DNA of 19,995 nt from Monoraphidium neglectum (Eukaryota; Chlorophyta; Chlorophyceae; Sphaeropleales; Selenastraceae): the NCBI RefSeq assembly GCF_000611645.1, contig NW_014012810.1, forward strand, positions 1 through 19,995, in the 5' to 3' direction. The notes beneath the pieces are model-generated. The model worked only from the letters and a program-made list of their open reading frames with translations. It did no database searches and was not told the DNA's origin. The translations under genes and the position numbers were made by a program. Positions 9,178 to 19,743 of this stretch are shown here, in pieces. The first letter of the stretch is position 1; each line of letters begins with the position of its first letter.

Positions 9178-12100
9178 GAGGGGGGGAAGGCGCGTGGAGA
9201 GACGAGGCTTTTGTGAGTCTGTGGCAGGACAGGTGGGCAGGAACAGCAAATGACGCAGCGCCCACTGCGCCAGCTCAGCGGCGGCAACAAACTTGAGATT
9301 GAGCGTAGCGACCAACGATAGGCGGCGGCACCCCGCGACTTCCTCGACACTCAGGACCCTGGATTGCCGGGGACGGTGGCACATGACAGTCCTCCAAATC
9401 CGCAACACACACCTGGGCAAAGCTGGGGAACATCCAGTAGAAGCGCTCCGCCAGGGCAATCGCCGACGCCTCAGTCAATTCGGGCTCCCCCTCGCAAATC
9501 CCCATCCGCCGCGCCAGCTCGCTGCGCCCCGAGGCGGTCCTGCTGAGCCGCTTGATCTCGTCCAGGCCCCGGCGGATGAGGCCGCTGCACTGGGGGTGGG
9601 CGGCGCGGATGGCGGCGGCGACGGCCTCGTGGTAGAGGTCGCCGTTTTTGGCCCAGCGAGGGGTGCCTACAACGAACTGGACGGGGGCGCTGCGGGTGCA
9701 TGGGAGGAGGAGGAGTTAGACAATGGAGGGGGCGTTCATTAGGGTGGGTTGGGTGTGGTTTGATGTGGTCGAGTTGGGTTGCTTTGCTTTGGTTCTGGGG
9801 TGGGCTTGAGCGGCATGGTTCGGTAATGGGAGTGGCAACAACAGAATCTCGGAGAGGCCAGGGAGGATTGAGGCGCCTCTCATTTGTGGAGTTGGGTCTG
9901 GATTCCCAGTGCCCCAGGACTCCTGACTGCTGGGACGCATCGAATCAGGTGTTGAAACAGCTGCGTCTGCCTCCTCTTCATTCTCGACAACTTCGCAGCG
10001 CACACGCTCACCTGGAGGCAATCGCGGCGGAAAAGTCGTCGGGCTGGGACGCCCTCAGCCATGAGACGACCTCTCCCCCGTAGCTGCCGCCAAACGCGAC
10101 CGCGGGGACGGCGGCGGGGATGGCCATCTGCTTGCGCATCTCTGCCAAGAAGTAGACGGCATCCTGCAGGACCTGTCAGGGGCAAAAGCGTGACGAGCAG
10201 TGCTTGCGTAATCAGGCGGGTCCTCATGCACACGTCTGTGCTGCACAGCACGCACCGCCAAAATGCAATCAACACACACCCAGTATGCGTGGTCCAGGCC
10301 CCGCCACACCCAGTCTTGATGAAAATGGGGTCAGGCATGCACATATGATGAGTCGCGCTATTAGTCACCTGGTCGACGTCGAGGTACCGCAGCTGCTTGG
10401 TCGGCACGTAAGCCGTCTCTGGCGGCTCGAATGGGAATGACTCGCCATAGTACCTGGCATAGTTGAGAAAAATTTGAGAGGGGCTCAAAACCCGGTTTGA
10501 CCAGGTTTGACCGGAGCCTTCCCGGGGCCTGAACGCATCAGCGCTAAACAGGGAGCCTCGTCCGTGTGGTGCCCGGAACCAAACGGGTGGTCCAGGCGCA
10601 TGCAAGCTCCGGGTCGTGCAATAGAGATTGCCAGTCGTCTACTCTCAACGCCCTTCAAACCCTATCGACCCTATTCACCTGTGCTCCAGAGCCAGGACCA
10701 GCGCGTTGTAAGGGGCGGCATGGTCCCAGATCATCGCTGACATCGGGACGCCTGACAGGGCGGATTCAGCCCCCTGCTCAAATATAATCGTGCCCTTCTC
10801 CTTCTGCACAGCGGGGTCCAAGGGCCAGAATTCCGAGCAGACCTGCGCACGTAGTTAGAATTTGCAATAAACCCTTGAGCAGAGGCGCCTGAGCGCGGGT
10901 GCTGCACCTTGTGGTATGGCAACGGGCTTTGACCAGGACTGTCCAGCCAAGCTCAGCTCCTGAGGCCCCCGCCAAGTCCTTGGAAACAACCCTTCAAACA
11001 CAAGGTTGTGCTGCCACACTGCTCACGTAGTACATCTGCTTGAAGGTCTGCGTGCTGCTGGAGTCAAAGTGGTCAAGCCTCTGGTCAAAGAAGCGCTTCT
11101 CGCACCTTTTGCATGGGGGGTGGGGAGGGTGCGGGGAGTGGTCAGGTTGTGGGTGGAGAGAGCGGAGACAAGGAGGAAGCACTCCAAAATTGGGGAGGTA
11201 TCAGCTGCCTCTGCCGACTGGTGGTGTATGGTAAAGATAATTTTAAACATCTGCATGTGACGAGGTGTGATAGCGCGCCACAGCCGCGCGAACTCAGAAG
11301 ACCCGAGGGCTCCCCGCCCCCAAGCAGCTGCGCACTTTGGGTCGCCCGGCCAGTAGGCAGGGGCCTTCTCGTTGAGCCTCACGCTCTCCAGCCCCGCCTG
11401 GTAGAACGCCTTGATGTCGGAGCAGAAGCTGCGGGGAAGGCAGGCAGGGTAGCGGCAGGCTGCATGTTGCATTGGCAGCGGCTTGGGGGGAGGTTTTAAC
11501 AACAGCACAGACGACAACACTGGATGCTGCACAAAGTTTGTTCGCAACTCAGCCTCGCTTGCAAACTGCTCGCTATAATGGTGGAGAGACCACAGCAAAC
11601 TTCTGATTTTGGGGCAACTGTGTTTGCTGTACATGCGGCGCCCCTGAGCCGACAAGCGTGTTGCCTTCCAGGATCGGCCCCCACCTGCCGCCCAGGAGTT
11701 TGCAGTACGCGTCCACTGGGTTTGCGCCGCCAAGAGCAGCCGCCACGTCAGACTCCATCGACGAGGCGGCCCCTGGCTGGACGAACACCAACATCTGCAC
11801 GCGCGGGTGGCGGAAGGTAAGGGGAGCTTGTTGAATCAGGGGTGAACACACGTCATGTATGTGCAGGTCACCATCCTCGCGCTGCCTGGCAGCGCGATTT
11901 GCAATGCCCTTGACTTGTCAAGGCACCTTGTTGATGACCCAGCTACCGCCTCCTTGACCTCAAGTGTGCTTGCTGCAGCAACACGTTTTCATGTAACGCT
12001 TCCCTAACCGGTGAGTCGCGCTGGCAATGCAGCTGCCTCATTCACCCCCCAGCCGGGGCTGCGGGTGGCGTGTGTATTGCGGGCGTGCGCCGTGCAGCTG

Positions 12101-12952
12101 CACAGAAGCTGCTCGCCGCATGCGTGCGCACTCACATAGCAGTCAGTGTCGTGCCATTGGTACGCTTGGTTGAACACAAGCGAGTCCCCCGCCTCGGGCC
12201 ACCGCGCTGTGAACGCGTCTGTCAGGTTGGCCTTTGAGAACTTGGGACACCGCTCTTGGCGGGGGCCGGGCTGCAGGGCGGGAAGCTTGTGCCACAGCGT
12301 GAAGCGGCCGGGGGCGGCGCTGGCGGACACGCCGCCGGTCGCGGCTTTGTGTGCTGGTAATTGGAAAAGCGTTAATTCAATGTCGTGCACAAGTCAGTTT
12401 TGAAGTTTAGTTGACGACATCGGTGGTGGGGTTCAGCGTGCTGGCAATTATTGCAGTCAGCTTGTGACCAAGCATGAGCTGGGGTAGAGCTGCACGTCCG
12501 CATGTGCACATGCAGGCAAGTGTAGCGCATGATTATTTACATAGGCAGGCTTGGGGCATCCACTGCTGGCCCAATCGCAGGCGGCTGCCAGGTGCCTCAC
12601 CCTCGGCGTCACTCCTGATTTGGTTGATTGAGTTGAGGTAATCCTGCCGCCTCTTCTCCATTCGCATCCTGCACATCCAGGTGGAGGTTCCAAGCGGCAT
12701 ACCACGTAAGTGCCATATTCGGACGGTGTGGCTGGGTCACTGCGGGGGCGCAGGTCCTTTTGGCAGCAGGTGCGTGCATGTCTGTGTGCCCTCGAGCATG
12801 TATCGGTGTGAGATGCACGCGAAAGACACCATGCGCGTCTTCAAGCAACACGGTTGACCCCTACCCACTGCTCACAGGTCCTGGGGGCGCTGCGCTGCAC
12901 TGGGCGCAGGCACCGCCAGGAGCAGCAGCACGGCGAGCGGCACCAGGCGCAT
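7173..12952 (-). CDS. Serine carboxypeptidase family S28 (Pro-X carboxypeptidase-like)
   Basis: Sixteen exons in phase (minus): 12952-12876, 12668-12601, 12353-12136, 11794-11685, 11428-11336, 11105-11027, 10842-10679, 10453-10369, 10172-10012, 9689-9413, 9120-8923, 8619-8560, 8356-8229, 7959-7865, 7646-7542, 7273-7173; about 672 aa. Exon 1 encodes a classic signal peptide (hydrophobic core VPLAVLLLLAVPAPSAA). The S28 core starts near residue 190: FFDQRLDHF, LALEHRYYGES, GGSYGG with nucleophile Ser328, AIASSAPVQF, TNGQHDPW (Asp603) and YPGVAHCSD (His634), so the triad is complete. By family knowledge it removes C-terminal residues after proline (or dipeptides, as DPP2 does), in an acidic vacuole or outside the cell. 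Residues about 25-188 (four or five Cys, FSKANLTDAF, VDAYCKLLGG) match nothing I recognise. The intron 5 donor (AAA|GTGCGC) is weak, so that join is the least sure. A split into two genes is unlikely because phase is kept throughout. Confidence 0.92.
9122..9176. repeat. (GT)n microsatellite at the S28 exon 11 acceptor
   Basis: GT dinucleotides on the plus strand, so (CA)n in the S28 transcript, running directly into the acceptor AG at 9122-9121. This replaces the usual pyrimidine tract with an alternating CA stretch. Confidence 0.85.
10486..10516. repeat. Dispersed intronic repeat, copy 1 (S28 intron 7)
   Basis: On the minus strand it reads TCCGGTCAAACCTGGTCAAA followed by CCGGG, a short internal duplication of GGTCAAACC. 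A near-identical stretch lies at 18806-18840 on the plus strand in an IFT56 intron. Confidence 0.6.
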
Positions 12953-13754
12953 GGGGACTGTCTGTGCGCGACGCCCTCCTGGTCCCTTATATGTGTAATT
13001 TGTAAGTAATTCCATGTTTGGGTTGTTGTCTGCGACGGAATGCCTCTAACACCGCCGCGGTGCGAGAGCCCAAGTTGTGAAACGCGGCGATCAGAAAGAC
13101 TCCGGGTGAACTGGAGCGAGTGCCCTGAGTATTAACCTGTTATATACTTAAGAACCGAATATGTTGCTTGGCTAAGCAGCATGGTAATGTCTATGTCGGG
13201 TCTCATAGTCATGCACCCGACACTGGGCGGCTCTCTCGCTTTCTACCGTACTCCATGGCCGTTCGGTGTTTGAAGCGCGCTAATATGCGGTAAAGATTGT
13301 TGTTATGGCGCCACAACCGCTGTGTGTGCCGCTACTGGTACGGGGTGCTACGCGCCGCATGTGAGCATGGGACGGTACCGCAACAACTGCCACCTTCCTG
13401 GCACCACGCAAGGCTCCTATCGCTCCCCCTGCTGGCCTGCTGTCCTCTTTCCCGCTTCTGCAGCTAAGATAACGCTGCATTTCCACCATACGAGCCCTCT
13501 GCCCCGCTCTCCGTCACCTCTCACCCTTATGTCCACAGAACAAACCCATATACCTGCATCACACTTGCACATCCAACGCTGACAGGAAATTTCGAATCAA
13601 CACATTGTCGTCCAAACAGAATTGGCAGCCTGGGACAGATCCGCGCCGGAGAGAAGGAAGGAAACAACCAGGCAGCCGCCGCCACCACAACCACATCAGA
13701 GCGCCTCAGCTGGTCCGCCACCGACCCCCCCCATCCACCACGCAGCCCCCGCCC
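12953..13754. other. Intergenic region between IFT56 3' end and S28 start
   Basis: About 800 bp between two minus-strand genes, with no coding region I can support. It should hold the IFT56 3' untranslated region and the S28 promoter and leader. Candidate TATA elements are listed separately. A 7-bp perfect inverted repeat (GTCGGGT/ACCCGAC, 13-base loop) lies at 13195-13221. No minus-strand TGTAA was found between 13000 and 13754. Confidence 0.6.
13140..13146 (-). promoter_or_regulatory. Candidate TATA box upstream of the S28 gene
   Basis: TATATAA on the minus strand in a locally AT-rich patch, about 190 bp upstream of the S28 start codon at 12952. A second TATA-like motif (ATATAAGG, about 12988-12995) lies only about 35-40 bp from the start codon and would leave almost no leader. 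No transcription start data, so this is an inference from motif and position. Confidence 0.35.
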
Positions 13755-15797
13755 TCAGACATCCAGCTCGATCCCATTGTCGGCCGCCCAGCCCCTAATG
13801 ACCCGCAGCATCACGCCGGCCGCGGGCCCCGCCGGCGCGCCGCTGGCCGGGCCCGCGGCCAGCACCGCCGCCGCGTCTGACAGCGCCTCGGGATGCTCTT
13901 TGCCTGGGTGGGCGCGCGTGGTGATGGGTCCCTTGAGGCGTGACTAAAGCAGGGATTCAGCAGCGCCTCATGAAGCATTGAACATAAAGCTCCCCGCCAA
14001 TGATACGCGCTGTGCAAATGGCGCCCCATCGCGCAAAGCCTGATGCACCGGCGCCCTCGCAACCCCGGCCCCTCCCCTCCAGCACGCCCGTTCACACACA
14101 TACACCCAACCCTTTGCGCACAAACGAATGCGCCACTTCACCTTCCCCACGCACACACATCCACAAACTCAATTCATCCGTGCCCACCAGTGACAGCGCC
14201 CTACTCCTCAGTCCCACATCTACGGTAATTTGCCCTCACACCCCCCCTTATGCCCTTGTCAGGTGTGGCAACCCGCCCACCCTGCGCACCCGCAATGACC
14301 GCCTGCAGCACCCCCGCGGCCGAACCCATCTTCGCCTCCCAGTGCTGCGGGTCGGGGTCAAGACGCTCCAGGGCGTCGAATGCCTGCGATGCATTTCAGT
14401 GTCAATGCGCGTGCGTGCATGGAGCGAGCTTGTTTCAGACTGGGTTGACGCGTCGGCGTGCGTGCGTGGGTGGGGGCCAAGCCTCAAGAATGTCTGGAGT
14501 ACAGGCGTGCTTGGCAGCTGCACAGCAGGGCCGGGTTAGTCGCTGGCACGTATGCACCACACAAAGACAAGATGGCTCGCGGCGCGAGAGGCAGCAGGTG
14601 CGCGCCCAGGCCTTGGGCGCCGGGGGTGGCCTGGTGTGGGGCGCGGCGTGTCGAAGGTCCTGCCGCCCACAAGCTCGCGCGCAGGCCAGTCCCCAATAGT
14701 AACCCGCCAGACGTCCCACGCCCCGCACACACGCCCGCCCTGCCAAGGTGACAATACCACGCCGCCCCAAACTCCCTCGCACAACCCCGCGCCCGACCCA
14801 CCCGCAGCGCTACCGCAAACTGGCCCATCTTATACGCGTCGTTCGCGATCAGCCGCAGCAGCGCCCCCCGGTCTTCCGCCGCCCCCGACGCCTCGTGGGC
14901 CGCGTACAGCTCCCAGGCCGCGGGGGCGCGGCCGGTGGCGATCAGGGCTTTGGCAAGCCACGACACGTAAGCGTCCTCGCGCCTGAGGCGGGTAAAGGGG
15001 TGCGGGCACGGGCGGGGGCGCGGGCGCGGGGCGTGGGCAGGCGTGGGCACGGGGCCGGGGCGACGACTGGGACCGCACGGCAGTCCATGGCAGGGGATTT
15101 GTGGTGTGGGGGCGGTCCTTGTGCTGCGACGCGCGTGTGCAGAGGCGTGACTTGCTGGCATGGTGGGAGCCATGCCAGCATTGATGATTGCACCCCTACC
15201 AGTGCACACGCAAAGACACAAATGTTTTGCAAAATACGCATACATGTGTGTAGATACGCCCACATGCATATGGATAACTGCAGGGCCCGGCCCCTTTGCA
15301 ATGGAGGTAGGTTTAGGGTTTCGAAAAAGGGTAAAAGCACCCTAGTTGCCGGCCTTGCCAGCCGGCCCCTGCAGCCGGCAGGCCATGGCTAGCACCTGCA
15401 CGCCGTCCCCTGGAGCCAGCAGGCTAGCCCGCACCTGTAGGCCTCGCTCGTCACTGCTGCCAGCGCGGCCTCGGCCTCCGCGTGGCGCCCGGCTGCGGCC
15501 AGGGCTATGCCGTAATTCCAGTTGAAGTCGTCATCGTCGGGGAAGTAGGACCGCACGGACTGACGCGCGGTTCGGTGGGCGGTGGGGCCAAGCGCAGCGA
15601 GTTTTGAACACACAATGGTGCATGCACCCACGCGCATGCCCGCGCGCACGCACACAAACATACACACAATCGACACTTACACACGCACCACTCACACACA
15701 AACATGAAGCACACAGAGACATACACGCACACACATGCACCCTCGCGCGCACACGCACACACACACACACACACGCACACACACACACATGCAAAGC

Positions 15798-15840
<43 letters not shown>

Positions 15841-18800
15841 ACTCACAAGCCCACTCACCTCCAGGAACACCAGGACGTCGTCAAACTGGCGCAGCAGGAA
15901 GAAGCAGGAGGCCATGGCCTGGCGCCCGGGGATCGTGTCGCACTCCGCAGGGCTCGCGCCCACGGCCTGAGGCGTGGGGCGGGGATAGATATTTGTTGGG
16001 GGAGGGGGGGACGGGGTGCGGAGGGGTGGGCGCTGTGTGCTGGGGCGAGCCGAGGTGCGAGTGGGTAGCCAGCGGGTGGGCGAGGGCGCAAGGCGCATCC
16101 TCGGGTCGCCGTTCCTTGGACTGGTGCAACAGCCAGGTCCCCTACTGGTCCATCAGCAAGCATCCCGCGCTTCTGAAAGACCTGACCTGCCCCCTAGACG
16201 GACACACGACCGACACCAATCCACCCTCAAAATCATGATTGCAGCCTTGTACCGCCGCGATGCAAATGCAGGTCGTCGATTGGGAGCACACTGCCGTCAA
16301 CCAGGGGATTTGCAGCCTCCAGTCAATTGAGATCACCCTGCTTGCAGCCAGGGGGCTGCAGGCTCGGATTGAGAGCACCCTGCCTGCAATCAGAAAATGT
16401 GGGGCCGCCCACCTGGAAGTCCTGCTGCGCCTGTTTTAGGAGGTCTGCGCTGCCCTCGCGCTGACCCAGCACCGCATACACCACCGCCTGGGGGTGGTGG
16501 GGCCGCAGGTGTGGGCTATTGGTTGATGTGTGCACGTGCACGCATGCGTGCATGCGTGCGTGCGTGTGTGTGTATGGGCGCATGTGAGCTTGCCGTAGTG
16601 CAAAACACCCAGCCGTCTTTCCTTTTGCAACCACATGGCGCCACGCTTCCCCTCCCTTCAATGGTTCCTTGCGCCTTTCTCAGCAGCGCCGCTCTTGAGC
16701 ACAGCTGCACAGCGGACCAGATCAAGCCCTGCCTCGCCACGCGCAGTCCCCACGCCGCACCTGCGGCAAAGCCCCAGCCGTCACCCCCCCCCCAGCCCCT
16801 CGAGCTGCAGCCGCTGCCCACCGTCACCCCAGAGCCTCAGCCGCCAGCCCCCCCAGCCTTCAAAGCCCCGTGCAGCATATGCCCCCCCCCCAAAAGCCGT
16901 TTCGGCCGCGGCGCGCCTTGAGGATGTACTCCTGCGGCGTCGCGGGCGCCGCGTCCCTCACGAGCGCGTACGCCTCGCCCACGTCCCCCCGCCGCAGGTG
17001 GAATATGACCTGCGTGAGAACGTTGCGCATCTGATCTCTCAATTATGCAAAAAGGTTTGCGTGTGGATGTGAACATTGTCCGAGCATACAGCCGAACGTT
17101 GGGTTTCTAGCATAGGTGGGGGCTAGGACCTGCGCTCGTGCGCACTGCACGACCTGTGCTGCAGACGGCGGCGTGAAGCAAGGCTGTGGCGCGCTCCTGA
17201 CCGCGTGTGCGCGTGTGCGCGTGTGCAGCGGGTCGCTCATGCGGCACGGGTCTTGCCCGCTTTGTGGGTGGCTTCCTGTCAGACAGCCCTCGCAGCGACC
17301 CCCTGTATCTGCAAAACCCTGTTGCCTTCGAGATATGTATTCTGCAATTAACATCGGCGGATGGTGGACGGACAGGCATGAGCGCCTGTGGCAACAACGA
17401 AACACACCTGATTGAGCCGCGCCTCTGGCAGAACGCCACTGAGGCTCGGCAGCACCTGCGCGTGTGTGCGGCGGCGGCACAGCGTGTCGCAATCGCAGCA
17501 CGTTGCATCGCGCCGACGGCGGCGCGCGGTGCCAAGGCGGCGGCGTGATACATCTTGGCAGGGGTGAGGCAGAGCGCGGGCCGCTTGGTGCGCGCGTGGA
17601 GCGCGGACGCGACGCGCTCGGCAGGCGACTGCGGGCGCAGGCGTGCTCTCGAGCAGTGCCCGTGCTTCAGTTGCTGCTGCGCCCCACCATGGCGCCAGGC
17701 AGGCCGCAAGCCGACACACGCCAAAAGGACATCGACAGGCAAAAGCCCCTCCCTTGTCGGCGGCACACACGCAAGAGGCGACGAGGCTGCAACGCTGCCG
17801 CGCCTCGCCGCGCTGCACGCGCACCTGCAGCGCGCCCTCCCCGCTCCTGAACACGCATACGTTGTGGCGCAGCAGCGGCTGCTCCGACAGCGCCCGCCCC
17901 GCCCCCGCGTCCTGCAGCGACCGCAGCGCCGCCTCGGCCGCCTTGCCATCAGACAGCCTGGGGGGCAGAAGGACAATGGGGACGGAGCTCGTGGTTTGAT
18001 GGGGGAGACGGTTGGTCATTCAGTGGGGGTTCCTGTCTATCAGCTGTGTCGAGTATCACCATGCAGCTAGCTGCCCAGACAGCGCTCCCTCTGCACGCAT
18101 GTCAAAGCTTCTGATAATTGAGGGCCAGGTGCAGCGGGGCTGCGGCGGAAAGAGGTGTGTGCCCGGACCCGAGCGGGATGACTTTCCACACCCAGGCTTC
18201 AAACTCAAACAGCGACGCGAGGCCAAGGCGTGGGTGGCAACCTTGCTAGGTGCTGTGGCAGGCGCGCGGCCCTCAGCAGAGCAGCGCGCTTCTGTCAGTC
18301 CTTGCCCACGCCCATGCGCACGTGTGTGACGCACGATCGCCGTCGTTTGTGCAAGAAGTGACCCTCCAGGTCCCCTGGCCCCACCTGAATGCGTTGCAGG
18401 CTTTGAGATTGACCGCCATGGGGCTGGTGGGGTGGCTCGAGAGATAGGATGAGAGGATTTCCTGGAAGATTTGGGAGGGATAGAAAGAGGGGGGGGGGAG
18501 GTGACGGGAGCGTGTATGAGTCATGTGAATCGTGGGAGCACCTGGGGGAGCGGGTGAGACACAGCATTAAACTCAATGCGCTCCGCTGAGTGCACCGCGG
18601 CCGCGCGTGGAATCGCACCCGCGCAGGATCTACGTGCGGCTGCAAAAGCACAGGTCACCCGACAATGCAAGCTAGGCAGAGGAATGCGCAACACGGATCG
18701 TGTTCGGCGTCTTAATTGGCGGGGCAATTAACCCCTCATAAGGCAGTATTTGTCAGCCTGGCGTATTCGCAACAGCTCGTGCTGGCCAAAACAGACAGCA

Positions 18801-19108
18801 GACGTCCGGTCAAACCCGGTCAAACGGGTCAACCAGGTCAGCACGGGCGGGCCGTCGGCCACCTGGCTGACGTCATAGTAGTCCAGGCGGGCGTAGCAGA
18901 GCGCCACGTAGACATTGAGGGCCGTAAATTCACGGTGAGAAAGCAGCAGGCGCTTGTACGTGTCTGGCGGTTAAGAGGTGTATGTGTTGGTGTTCGTGTG
19001 TGCGTGCGTGTGTGTGTGTGCATATGCATGTGCCCTTGTTCTTTCTCGAGGTTGACATTATGGTGTGTGAGGACCATAAACACACGCCCATGCCCATGCG
19101 CGCACGCA

Positions 19109-19169
<61 letters not shown>

Positions 19170-19709
19170 GCGCAGGCGCGCGAGTGTGTGCCCAAACGGG
19201 TTGTCACGTTTGAGCCTGGTTTAGTGTCACAGCCGCGCGAATGCATGCATCGGAGACTGGTGTCTGTCCCTCCCCCACTCTCACCCGTTGCCTCCTGGTA
19301 CTGGCCGCGCTGATAATGCACCTGACACAGGGCGTGGATGGAGGCACGCACGCGCACACAACTCTGAAGGCGTCCGCTGTTTGCGCTCCTAAGCTGTTTG
19401 TGGCGCGCGCACCCCCTCGCCCCTGGATCCGTCCGCGACGGCCGCAACGCACTCCGCGCCATGCCATCCCGCACACCGACGCCGCCCTGCGCACCACCAC
19501 ATGGATAACGACCTATCGCCACGCCCCAGGCCCCGGCCGCGCCGGCCCCGCTCCGACCCCTCCCCACGCAGCTTCATCCTTTCATGCTTCCCACACTCCA
19601 GGGCGTGTGATCACCGCACCCGGTCGCTGTTGCACATATCAACACATAGCGCAGCCTCATGATGACGTCATCATCTAAACAACAACACAGCCCCCACCTG
19701 AGTGCGCGT

Positions 19710-19743
<34 letters not shown>

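Noticed and set aside
9250..9340. Possible extra S28 exon encoding FVAAAELAQWALRHLLFL
   Set aside because: It looks helical and protein-like, but it lacks a usable donor and exon 10 joins exon 11 in phase without it.
8551..9459. 302-aa minus-strand open frame
   Set aside because: It contains true S28 exons 11 and 12 but also reads through their introns, including a His/Thr run from the GT array.
12990..13750. tRNA or other small RNA gene in the intergenic space
   Set aside because: Short stems occur, but no cloverleaf with plausible D and T arms could be assembled.
15604..16068. Thr/His or Val/Cys repeat proteins on both strands over the CA arrays
   Set aside because: These frames are translations of dinucleotide repeats lying in an intron.
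19590..19655. Possible extra IFT56 exon after palindrome copy A
   Set aside because: A short open stretch with a GT follows the copy, but IFT56 exons at 19905-19870 and 19321-19285 join in phase without it and family alignment leaves no gap.
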